A stretch of DNA of 64,000 nt from Callaeas wilsoni (lineage: Eukaryota; Chordata; Aves; Passeriformes; Callaeidae): NCBI GenBank assembly GCA_013398955.1, contig VWPU01019207.1:39025-103024 (forward strand), read 5' to 3'. The notes beneath the pieces are model-generated. The model was not told where the DNA came from. It worked only from the letters and a program-made list of their open reading frames with translations, and searched no databases. The position numbers were made by a program, and so were the translations under genes. Shown here in pieces: positions 53,670 to 64,000 of the stretch (within the stretch, counting starts at the first letter, position 1; each line of letters begins with the position of its first letter).

Positions 53670-56600
53670 GTCCTGTCATTACTTTGCCTTTTCCAACCCA
53701 TTTTTAACCATATCTCCCTTTTCATAATTTTCAATCTCTCATACTTTGAATTCTGACTACAAACTTCTATTAAACACAACTTAATTTTGAATTATTTTTC
53801 ACTACTGTTTTCATACTACAACTGAATTCATGGTAATAGATAAGCTGCAATTAGTTTTCATTACATAACATTAGATTTCTGAAAGTCTTTGTCTATGTAG
53901 GTATATGTCAAGGCATAGTCCTACCTACGAGAGAGACGTAAATGTTCCACAGATAAAAATAGGCATGATTCCCTTTAAACTGAAATCAAATCTATCTATC
54001 TAAAGACTTATCATTTGTAAGCACACATTACCTTTATGTTTTCTGATGTGTTTAACCTGCCATTGCTAGGATTTCTCTAAAACTTTGTTTCACTTCCATT
54101 TAACAGAAATGTCTTTCCTCTAAATAATTACAAAGACACTCAATTTTTTCTTAATTCCAGTCCAAGATTTATAAATCCATTTTAACTTTTCTGTGTCCTT
54201 TAGTTCAATCATATTAATATATGTCAGCACTTTCCCACAGTTCTGTTCTTCAACTGCTCCTTGGAAATCAAAAGATTCTGTGGCAAAGGTTGGATATTTG
54301 GTGACACTGCAATGTTCTGAACAGCCAGTGATAATGAAACCATTACAGGATGGTTTCCAGGTAGTAGCCATCAAATCTATTGCCTCTCTGTAGGAAAGAC
54401 AGGGGAAAGCCAATAGTGTTTTCTTTGCTATCTTATAAAGGCAGTTTCAGCATTGTCATCTCTGAGTGGAGACACAGGTTGCTAGACCGTGTTCAGCTTC
54501 CAATATTTTGGATAGTGAGAAAGGGAACAGAAATGAGTATCTCTGCCATGGTACCCTACACTACGTGCTTTTTCCATTTCAATTACGTTTATGGGTTCAA
54601 AAGACACTAGTGATGATACTGATGAAAATAATTGCTTTTTAAGGAAAAACGGTACCCTGCCTAGCCTGATCTGTATCAGTACAAGACACATTCTCTACAC
54701 ATAACCTTTTTCAACTTCTTCTCTTAAGGCCTCACATATATAAATGCAAAACCATGTGAAAATGTTTGCCTGCTGTACTTTTTTTTCTCTTCTTTTCACT
54801 GACAAATGAAATCTGATTAGAGGAGCAGAGTTTTATTCACTTTATTTCAAATACCATCTATTACAGCTCAGATGCAGTGGTGAGTGCTGAAAGTACTTAA
54901 TAATCTCAGGTATGAACAAGTAACTGTTTCTCAAGCTTTTTGATTTAGCGGTGTCCTAGAATGTAGTATTCTCTGACAGAGTGCTGACATCAGCTAAAGG
55001 AAGAGCGCAGATTCAAAATATGGCTTGAATTTTTATGCTATGCTTAGCTATGATTCTGCACTTTTACCCTTCTGATCCTTCAAAATCTTTGCATAAATAC
55101 AATTGAGTTTTTGAAATATACATAACAAATTGCATCAGAATTTAAAGATTAAAGATGCTGTTAAAAAAAAATGTTGATTTCTGATATTCAGGAAGAGAAA
55201 TTTTATCAGCATCTTCTATTGAAAAGTCCATAACACAAGAAACCTTTTGCTACTTTATTTAATATCCTTCAATTGTCTTCCAACAAATTTGCTAATTCCA
55301 TTTCTAGTCATGCATATTTCTTGAATATTAATGCTTTACAGGATACAGTATTACTGTTATTTTTCTGGGGTTTGAAATTATTTTTATTATCAATTTATGT
55401 TTTTCTCTACAATTTGCTCACAGATCTCAGTTCTTCACTCATGGTACTTATGTAATCAATGCCTATTTGTTCTCACAGCTTTTCTTAGCTATAATACTGC
55501 CATGGCTATTTCCATGGCTCTGGTTAGGTTAAACTCCTTCCAGAAAAACTGCACTTAAAGACAGTATAAGCTTTCATAACAGGTCATATCAGAAAACTCA
55601 TCAACAGATGAAAAGGCAATCAAAACAGGGGAACAACAATATGAGGTATCCCTATTCCTCCTTGCCTCCATTGCACCATCTGCATCCTGGGAGTAAGTTT
55701 TATTAATATCACTTCACTGTTTTCTGTACAGACAGACCATTTAAAGCATTCTCACATGAAAGGAAGTGCAGTCCTGTGCAGAGGGTAAATCCCATATTGC
55801 AAAGCTTCACGGAATTTGAAGCTTCCTTAGGTAGATTCTGTCAGGCTGCACCACCATTAAATCATGGTCGTAGATACAATATAGCTCAACATACAGACGT
55901 GAGTACAGTGTTATGGCACCTTCTTCTAGATGTCCTGAACTACTATGCCTTGAAAAGTAACTGTTTGAAATGATATAGGGATGTCTATAGGGAACGGCAG
56001 TGTGCACACATAGCAGATTATGCCACTCCTGGAAGTTGCACTGATTACTCCACTCCTGCCACTGAAGTACATAGGGCTTTTTGGCAGAGTCAGTTTGGAA
56101 AAGCACCTGAGGAATATAGGGATGTGCCATTTGAAGCCCATTGCAGAGTGTTCAGAACCACCTGAGATGTTTCTGCCTCACATACCATCATCCCATGCAG
56201 AAGACATTACTGATAAGGTAAATCAAAACAGAAGTTATGCTCTTACCAGGCATTAGCCCTCACAGAACGACCTAGGACTGTAGAGTGAAGAGCACAACTT
56301 TTACTCAACCTTGTATCTATTCTAGACTTTGACAATTGAAACTGTGGCTTTCCAAACCAATTCTGTGTATTCCCTGCAAGCACTGGACATCAGTGGTTCT
56401 GTTCCAGATAGAAAAAAAGATAAAAATCAGTTAACTACCTGTTCTGTTTAACATACAGAACATTTCTGAAGTGAGAACTTTTTGTTGTTCATATTTGATT
56501 CCAATTTCTATTCTTCTGACAATTTTTGTCTTTCAATTATAAGATTTTACTCATGTTACAAAATATAGGATGCCCCAAGAGCAGTCATCTAAAAAATATG

Positions 56601-56685
56601 TCTCCTCTTTGTAAGGAGAAGGTGGCCTTGAACAAGTACTGCCACTAACTAAATAAATCATCTGTCTAGAACACAGTCCTAAGCC

Positions 56686-56719
56686 CTAGATAAGGGAAAA
56701 ATCTAGATAAGGGAAAAAT
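56686..56719. repeat. Perfect 17-bp tandem duplication
   Basis: CTAGATAAGGGAAAAAT is present twice in a row without a mismatch, suggesting a recent duplication. Confidence 0.92.
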
Positions 56720-57300
56720 CAGGGCAGAGGCACTATTCTGCTGAACTCTCCCTGGAAAGGCAACAGTGCAGATGTGTAGACACTGTATTTTAAATCTGTC
56801 ATGCAATAGATAAAACAGCTGGAAAAGAAGATCTATCACAGTCTGATCCTGACTTTTATGAGCAGTATTTGTTTTATCCTGTAACAACTTCTGATGCATC
56901 AAAAAGTCAGGGAACCGGAAATGCAAGTGTACATCTGGCCTTTTACAGCTAGGTTGCCTAATTCCTAGGTTAGATCTAAGCCAGATTTTGCTGGTTTCGT
57001 TCAGTTCCGAGTCTTGCACTTTCAGCTGTTCAATAGCTGAACTTCAGCAAAACACTTGGATATCATCAGTATTACATTATTATGTAGGTGAGATTACAGT
57101 ATTAATATAGGAGGTGACACAGCCAGCCAATCTTTAATTTATGTGATTGGGAAAGTGTTGTTATTAGAGTGAGACATCTAATATATGCCCAATAGAGAGT
57201 TATTTTTGCAATACAAAACTGAACCTAGGTATTCTACCTCATTCACTCAGGTAGATGTGGATCGATCTTTAAATACAGGATGAAACCTGCAATATAAAGA

Positions 57301-57353
57301 TCCCTTTCCCTTTTCCCTTTCCTTTCCCTTCCCCTTCCTTCCCTCTCCTCCCT
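57301..57353. repeat. Pure pyrimidine tract with mirror symmetry
   Basis: 53 bases of C and T only, made of CCCTTT-type units. Positions 57303-57322 read the same in both directions (mirror repeat), the arrangement that can form triplex (H-) DNA. Confidence 0.9.
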
Positions 57354-58126
57354 ACCTTCTCTACTCCTTAGAGTGTGCTTGCCCTTTGCAAGTGTGTAAA
57401 TTAATGTGATTAGGACCTTTTATTCTCTGATTACAAAGACAAAACAATACTATTATCATCATCATTGTTATTATTGGTTTACTTTTTTATTGCTATGCAT
57501 TCGTAGGAACGAAGATAGCTGAATAATTGAACTTGACATTTGGGGTGAAAGAAAGTTTATGATAGTTTTTAGTTTCAGAAGAAATCCATTCATATACAGA
57601 ATGGAAGAAAGAAGAGCTTTTTTAGATTTGAGAACTTCAGACGTATGAAGATATAAACTGCAGCTTGTATGAAAAATTACACTGGAACATTATTTCTGCC
57701 ATGTGTGATGGTGAAAGAAGGTTTCAGATTCAAGTCTATATAAGATGATTTTCCCACCATACATGCAGTAGATACCTTGGTTTGGTCAACTAAATAAGAA
57801 TCAGCGTGAATTATACTTGGATTTCTGAAGCTTGCACAAATATATTAAGTCATAACAAAATTCAAAACTAAAAAGCAAACTACATCTAATATTGTGCCAG
57901 AACACTTCTTTTCTAATGCATGTGCATTCTAACACAATTGTTTACAAAAGCAGATCTATTTTGGCTATTTTAAAACAGAACTATGTAATCTAAATGGTCT
58001 CTACATGCTAAAAATTTCACACCAAAGTGAAAAAATAAGGTACATAAAGCACACACGCATTACAAAAGCATGAAATGTGGTTTTATAGTCTCATGCTTTC
58101 ATGTGGTTTTCCAAACCCTGACAAAC

Positions 58127-58216
58127 CTGTCTCAGAATGGTGTTTCTTTTTCGGCAATGGTTTGTCATCAGTTATTGTACCATTCACCTTTTTCTGCTGG
58201 TCCTCCCATGTAACTT
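58127..58216 (-). CDS. RIMS2: RIMS2 candidate cassette exon, 90 nt, phase 1-1
   Basis: Seen: on the minus strand an AG acceptor follows a nearly pure T tract (TTTGGTTTATGCTAG). An open stretch of 90 nt follows and then GAGACAG|GTTTGT as donor. Read in the phase set by the neighbouring RIMS2 exons (two bases complete a split codon, one base is left over) it gives 29 full codons with no stop, starting VTWEDQQKKVNGTITDD and then a basic run PKKKHH. Spliced to the 101-nt exon it would read SETG-AMDVEER. Length 3n and matching phases mean it can be skipped freely. An earlier GT (AAAAAG|GTGAAT) would give 29 nt and break the frame. I do not recall these residues from mammalian RIM2, so this is a candidate supported by splice sites and phase, not by homology. 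Confidence 0.55.
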
Positions 58217-58633
58217 CTAGCATAAACCAAAAAAAAAAAAAATCAGAAATATTATGTAACTTACAGTATAAGACACCTAATATCATTTGGGACAACTTGA
58301 TCTAAACAAATGTATTAGCATTAACATTAAAATTTAGATTAGTTCTTAGAGGCCTGTGGTGAAGAGAATTAGTACACATCTTAAACATTCTGGAACAGAA
58401 CATCTTACCCAAAAGTTACTATCTATGTAACTTGTCAAATATTCTGCTGTCTTTAATATTTAACAATTGGTATAAAAAACAGGGGCTTGTTTACACAATA
58501 ATTTGGTCCATTTTTAAAAGTTAGTGTTCTACCTTCTATATCTTCTTACATTATCATTGTGTTTCTGTAAGTTATAAAGAAAGTTAGAAATATTTTGGTA
58601 AAAAAATCTTTGCAAAGATATAATTAATAAAAA

Positions 58634-58676
58634 TAACCAAACAAAACAAATGAACAAACAAAACAAAACAAAAACC
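58634..58676. repeat. Imperfect AAAC-rich simple repeat
   Basis: Runs of AAAC and AAAAC units. A-rich low complexity. Confidence 0.8.
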
Positions 58677-60040
58677 TGAACAAGCAACCATGCATGTCTA
58701 ATTTAAGCTGAAGAAGTGCTTTTAACAATTAATTCTTAAGCCAAAACTAAGACAGATTTATTTTGGAAATCTGGAATTTGATTTAAATTCAGTTTTTAAT
58801 TTGAGCATATTAAACTACTCAATAAGAACTCTTGAGCCAATTATTCCTATATCTGAAATTGGCATTCCTGATGTAACTGCTCAGGCAAAGAGTTATAGAC
58901 AGAAGCATGTACACTGCTCCACAGAACTACATTCTCTAGACTTGTGAGATTTAATCTTTTTGAAGTGGTCAAATTTTTTTTTTTTTACTTTAATTCTCTA
59001 TCTTCTGACAAACTAGGTAGTTAGCATAAATATTATCAGTTTTAAACCCTTTGGAATCTCATGCCAAAACCAAATCTACACCAATTAACAGGACAGATTC
59101 AATACTCTAAGCTCCATTTTTGCTTTGGGCTGTTAAGAATCTGCTTATTTTGCTGATGCCGTAAAGTGCAAAGTTCCTCACAACCATTGCCCACAGATGT
59201 TATCACTTTTATGGTCACAGAAATAGCCAGTGATGGAGAATAATATGATAGATATGGAAAACATTTTTAATCTTACCAATTCAAAATAAATTGACATAAA
59301 GTGATTTTAGCCTATGACTTTTTTATTATTACTATTTTCCTTTTTAAAGAAGACTGATGGATATCTAAGATTCAAAATGTAAACATGTGAAAGTGTTATC
59401 TGTATGCATCCTGCAGACTTCTCTGTGGCTGTTGTTGGTCCATGACAAGCTGCTGTCCTATAAAAGGCTGCTTTGATTTTTGAAACGGATGGAAATGTAG
59501 GTTTAAAGTAAAATTGTCACTGTAATGATTTCATGACACCACACATATGCAAGCTGAAACAGACTCCATCATAATCTTTGAAGTACCATTTGTAGTAAGT
59601 ACTAAATGACAAATTTCAAGCAGAACACTCTGTTACCAAACCATGGAAATAAAATCTTATTATGATTCTTCCTAGGAAATATGTGATTCTTTCTTTTTCT
59701 CTAGGAATATACACAGTTCACAGTAAAATATCTACTGATGTAATTTATCCTTTCTTTTTCTCAAATGAGTCCAGAAGTGTCTTCTCAACTAGCAAATTAA
59801 AAAGTTCAATGACCTTAGTAAAATTACTTTTAAATTTTAGGCATAATCACCGCTAGGAAAAAATTACCATTAACTGTAATTTAGGCCAAATGGAGATTAT
59901 ACTTAAAATAAGATAAAAAGTAGGCATACAGTAATCTAAAACACAGGATTTTTTCATGATATATAACAAATATTCTAAATACTGAAGAATATCAGGAAGC
60001 CCAGTGATTTCCGTGCTAGTTTTACACAAATTTTAGAAGA

Positions 60041-60056
60041 CTCTCTCTCTCTCTCT
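60041..60056. repeat. CT dinucleotide repeat
   Basis: Eight CT units within the intron before the 90-nt exon. Confidence 0.9.
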
Positions 60057-61199
60057 GACTCTAGGTCAGTGACCTTTTCAGAACTCCTGATTCAGTTCTG
60101 AACCTAAAAATTGTAGTTGGCTCAGTCACCAAAATCACTTATTATAACAAAGTTCTCTATCAAAAGAAAAGCTTTACTAAACCTTGATAATTCTTTGAGA
60201 GCTCAGTATCTAGAAAACAGTTAACCCTCTCAGTAACACTATGTAATAATATTTGAATTGACAAGAGCGAGGAAATAAAAATCAAATAAAAATATAATTC
60301 TTTGAATAAATAGTTTTGCCTTATGTTAACCTTAAAAATAAAAACAATCAACATTACAAAAAGCAAGACAGGCTACTATATGTTTTTGAGGAAAGCGATA
60401 GCATAAGCATGCAAACGCCTTCAGAAAAGGTTTCAACAGCTCTTTTCTATAGCTTCAGTTATATTTATGGCATATCAGCATTAAATTCAAATGGCTATTT
60501 AGTTTTATCAGCAGTCAAGTACAACGTTTAGATTGAGTATATGGGGTTTGGCAGTGCTCCAGATCAAGTGAAAAGCTTTGCTGACTTCTAGAACACTGCA
60601 AGAGTTTTACTAGTATTGGTTATTGCTTCAACTGAGAAATAAAAATAGATATATCCATTGGATTTTACCAAACATTTGACCTTTTCTTCAACATTTTCTA
60701 ATTTCATTTCCATCTCTATGTTTTACAAAGATAAGAAAATATGTTTTAGGGACAGCTTAAAGGAGAGCTTTCTGTTTGGGAACTAGCATGAGATGCAGAT
60801 GATTAGTCAAAGTGCCAAAATGTCACTGTTGCCCATATACTGTCTGGTTAGACAAATAAGTTTAGTTACTATAATGTACTTTACATAATGTAGTAACTAA
60901 AATCTCTTCTTTTCCCCAAAGCAAAGGGCCATCATCTATTCAATTGATGTCTTAACCAAAGCCAACTTTGGTCAAATAGTAAATATTTGGAAAGAAACCA
61001 TACAGTTTTCTAATTCATCGTTCTCCTATTATCACTCTCACTTCCCATAACATACATGTCATCCTATCGTCTGTTGTGATAATCAGCTTTGACTTACATA
61101 TAAAGAAAGATGCCAGATTATTAAATACTCATACAAAAAGATCTTACATAGATTACATAAAATATGTGATTCTGGAGTCAGAGTATTTTAACCGGCTGA

Positions 61200-61445
61200 T
61201 GCACCTTTAGGTCTAGAAGGATTTGACAGGTGCCCCGACGCCTATTTTTCCCATCACTACGAAAAGTACAATCTTTAGATGCAGTTGTTTCTTTGGATTG
61301 AGTTGTTGCACCTCCCCCTGGGCACTGCACACCACAGTGGCTAGTGCAGCTGGGGGACACTTGGTGTTGTGCCATTCTCTCGAGAGAATGACACTCACCT
61401 GTGCTGCCTGGGGTGGGGGCTGGTGTGCTCCAGTACACCGTGTCA
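61200..61445. other. GC-richer unassigned island with an 18-bp perfect palindrome
   Basis: An island of moderate G+C in AT-rich intron, open in more than one frame on both strands. It includes the perfect palindrome CATTCTCTCGAGAGAATG (61373-61390). On the minus strand a strong donor motif (GCACAG|GTGAGT) lies beside it, preceded by a C-rich stretch ending CCCCAG. It could be an old repeat or an unrecognised exon. I could not identify it. Confidence 0.45.
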
Positions 61446-62894
61446 AGTACAACCTCAGATTTCTTACACTTTGGTTTAGAATATTTAATATGAAAAATAT
61501 TAAAAATGTGGAAATCATATATGAAAGGAATAGTTGCATATACATAGCTTTCCTGAATTTCTAACCATGCCAGCTTAGCACCAGGAATGTTGCAGCTGAA
61601 TTGGAAATGATGCAGCAAACTGCAGAAGTACAAGATGATGCAGCAAAATACTCGATACTAATGATGAGGAATTTTCTTATGCCAATACTCCCCTCCTGCC
61701 TTGTTTTCTCAATACTACAAACAGTAATAGGCCTTCTCACAACTACCATTTACTTGAAACATTTTTAAATATTTTCTCTTTTACTGCAATTTGTCTTTTT
61801 AATTTTTTTAAATTAAATTCACTTCAGCTTTTATCTTCTTTTCAGCACCTAAAATTTCTGGGAACCAATTTTTATCAGTGCATTTCTAGTTTTAGACTTT
61901 TGATTAGGTTATCATAAAGTCTTCACTTTTCCATTAGGACATACTTAATTTAGTCATCTTTTTTCTGCAAATGAAAAGGACTCAGAACTTCTTTCTATTT
62001 TTAATTTTATATGATGAATGCTAGGAAAGAAATTATGTTATTAATAATATATGGTGACAACTACTGTAAAAATAAGTCAAAAGTGGATTTGGCTAGAGCT
62101 TCTTAAACCGGTGCAGCACAAAAAGAAGTCACCAAAACTGTGGGATAAACTGTCAAAAGCTGAGAAACTGTTTTGAATCAGATACTCAAGATCTCAACTC
62201 ATGCATTAAGAATACAAGAAGAATTAATTAAGACTACATTCATGGCATACAAGTTTTAATTTTACAAAACAAAGTCCCTAAGAGACATTGGTCTCACATA
62301 GAGAGAAATACTTTCAGCGTGTCACATCTCTACTAGGGGAAAGCAAATGGCTTCAAACCATGATGTATGAGTCCCAGATGTACTAAACTGTATCTGGAAT
62401 GAATCCAGTCCCACCTTGCACCACCAGCATGCTGCTAATGGCATCACAGCCAACTTGAAGTGACACAAAGTCAGCAACCGAGATTTTATACCAGACAGTT
62501 GATGTTCCTACACCAGAGGAACCTTCAGGTGCCTCATTAAAACAGTGTTGATGCTTCCCTACCCTGATGTAACAGGAACAAGACTCATGCAGTACCCATA
62601 AAGAAATAGGAACACACACAGACTTTTTCTGACAACTACAGAGCAAGACCTCCTGCTCCCCCAGGTAATCCACAGCCAACCTGAGCATACAATCTTTTAG
62701 CTTCCTCTTTCATCACAGTAACAGTTGCTCTACATTTTTTTCCCCATACACTGGAAGAATATTTTACAGAATGTTTCTGTACCTTAGAGATCAAGGCATT
62801 TATCTGAGACATGATAATCTGTCTTCAAAATCTTAAATGCTTCTTAAAACATTGCCCTGAATACTGACAAAGTGTGGACAATATAAAGGCGGTG

Positions 62895-62910
62895 ACACAC
62901 ACACACACAC
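62895..62910. repeat. CA dinucleotide repeat
   Basis: Eight AC units, followed by an imperfect continuation (GTATGTACACACG). Confidence 0.9.
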
Positions 62911-63886
62911 GTATGTACACACGCCCTTCACATGAAAATAGTTTGCAAATTAGTGCCAAATCAACAAATGAATGCTAAGAAATGTCAGAAAATTTTAAAA
63001 TAAATAAATTGTTCCTAAATGGCTTATATCATGTTTTTTAATGAATAGTGTTCCAATAAAATTTCCAACATATCTTAATTATTTATTGTTTTGACTTCAT
63101 CTTTCTTACTGAACTAAATACACATTCTGAAAAAAAAAGGAAAAAAAAAAAAGCAAAAAGCCTCCAAAACCCCAAACCCTTGAGCTTTATTTCCTGGGGC
63201 TGCAGCTGGAATACATTAAAAGAATTTTAATGTAAATCATCAGGTAAGCAATAAAAAGTACAGCAACATATCTACATTTCATATTATTAGTAGTATTAAA
63301 AATACGATAGTGCACTGTATGTTATTCCTCACTCCAGAAATGTTTTCTTCAAGTTGACTCCGAGGCTACGTTAATTATTTGTAGCTGTAAATCTCTTAAG
63401 TCTAGTCCACTAGCAGTCTCTTATCATATTCTCTACCCGCAAATTCAGTCGGTTATATTTTAAATCTATATTTAAAAACTTTTACAAGTGGATTCCTCTA
63501 TATGGGGAAAAAATTAATTGTAATCTTTTATTGCTTATTTTTATGAAAAATTGTAGGTATACTCGAGCAAGGTCCCAGAGAGCACTTGTTGAAATAACAA
63601 TCAGTAAAGTCATAGCCTACCTTTAGCTAAAAATCAGACTATCATGTTGCTACTTTTATAAATACAATAGAGTTGTAAAACTTGCAGAAACACCAGAAAA
63701 AAATGTAATACTCCAAACGGCTGAGAAGAAACGACAGTCAGTTAATGTTACATTAAACATGTGGCCATTAATATTTAGTAAAGTATATTTAAATAACGCC
63801 GAGTAAAGATATTATTTGTAAGCCAGTATCAAGGTTTTTTCCCAGTGCCATTTGGGGCACGGAGGGGATTCCTTTGTTAGCTCCCC

Positions 63887-64000
63887 ATCTTTGCTCGCGT
63901 TTTTAAACCACGGCAGCTTTGCTCCCTCTTCTGGCTGCGGGCCTGCAGCACGCCGGGCGGGCGAGAGCCGGCCCGCTCGCACCGCACCGCACCGCCCCGC
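63887..64000. promoter_or_regulatory. CpG-dense edge, possible rim of a CpG-island promoter
   Basis: I count 15 CpG in the last 114 bases, against almost none in the preceding kilobases. The extreme edge repeats ACCGC. On the minus strand a TTTAAAA box lies about 63900-63906, just inside the GC-rich part. A CpG island here would be upstream of the optional linker exons, where an internal RIMS2 promoter for a short C2B-only isoform could lie. The island is cut by the window edge, so its size and role are not determined; no first exon with a convincing start and donor was found. Confidence 0.4.

Larger units (their letters stand above)
49625..58126 (-). other. RIMS2: RIMS2 intron, about 8.5 kb
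   Basis: AT-rich intron with no recognised gene or large mobile element. It contains a mirror-symmetric pyrimidine tract at 57301-57353, a CT dinucleotide run at 53654-53669, a 19-base T run at 50150-50168 and a perfect 17-bp tandem duplication at 56686-56719. Open frames here are short and look random. Confidence 0.65.
1..64000 (-). other. RIMS2: RIMS2 gene, internal part (linker between C2A and C2B), both ends outside window
   Basis: RIM2 is a presynaptic active-zone scaffold that binds Rab3, Munc13, RIM-BP and calcium channels and promotes vesicle docking and priming. Two minus-strand exons carry residues I recognise from mammalian RIM2: a stretch like ERNRQMK-KYKQVAGSD-RLEQDYHSK, and one like YRSG-DPHRG followed by SDVSDVSAVSRTSSASRF. 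They are consecutive in the known protein and their splice phases agree. The preceding PxxP/RIM-BP exon and the following exon (expected to begin with VFTSKMQ-like residues) were looked for and not found, so the gene continues on both sides. RIM1 differs at these places (for example SAISRTSSASRL), which favours RIM2. The span is a gene body, not a transcript end. Confidence 0.93.
58217..64000 (-). other. RIMS2: RIMS2 intron (3' part), upstream of the 90-nt exon
   Basis: Intronic, AT-rich. It ends at an AG acceptor preceded by an exceptionally long T tract on the minus strand. It holds a CpG-dense right edge (63887-64000), a CA repeat near 62895, a CT repeat near 60041, a GC-richer island with a perfect palindrome near 61.2-61.45 kb, and A-rich runs near 58.63 and 63.13 kb. 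A 101-codon open frame at 62383-62688 on the minus strand has no recognisable content. No other gene is visible. Confidence 0.75.

Noticed and set aside
61178..61633. 151-codon minus-strand open frame over the 61.2-kb island
   Set aside because: Overlapping frames on both strands are also open, so openness comes from composition. The peptide shows no recognisable family. The DNA island itself is kept as an observation.
62383..62688. 101-codon minus-strand open frame about 1.3 kb from the CpG-dense edge
   Set aside because: Considered as an alternative first exon, but the peptide is unfamiliar and ends in a stop rather than a usable donor in RIMS2 phase.

Overview
This window is vertebrate, almost certainly avian, nuclear DNA. 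It is AT-rich, CpG-poor intronic sequence carrying several CR1 LINE 3' ends with the avian-type tail (tandem octamers of the ATTCTATG kind) and a solo endogenous-retrovirus LTR. No prokaryote-style genes are present, and long open frames are rare and mostly fortuitous.

The one protein-coding gene I can support is RIMS2 (RIM2, presynaptic active-zone scaffold), read on the minus strand. Transcription runs from position 64000 towards position 1. Only the variable linker between the C2A and C2B domains is here; the zinc finger, PDZ, C2A and C2B exons all lie outside. In transcript order the exons are: a 90-nt candidate cassette (58127-58216), a 33-nt microexon (49592-49624), a 36-nt candidate microexon (38658-38693), a firmly recognised 101-nt exon (33546-33646), a firmly recognised 173-nt exon (13673-13845), and a 237-nt glutamate-rich candidate cassette (12454-12690).

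The first three are all 3n long, begin AAG and end in G, and sit in splice phase 1-1. Each can therefore be skipped or included without changing the frame, and each joins in frame to the 101-nt exon. The glutamate-rich exon is 3n in phase 2-2 and is likewise skippable. This makes the region an alternative-splicing cluster in a known hypervariable part of RIM proteins. The 19.7-kb intron after the 101-nt exon appears to use a GC instead of a GT donor.

The right edge (about 63887-64000) is suddenly CpG-dense and may be the rim of a CpG island. Its place upstream of the linker exons would suit an internal RIMS2 promoter, such as that of the short gamma form, but this is inference. The rest is intron: four CR1 fragments, one solo LTR, microsatellites, short tandem duplications, hairpins and a few GC-richer islands I cannot identify.
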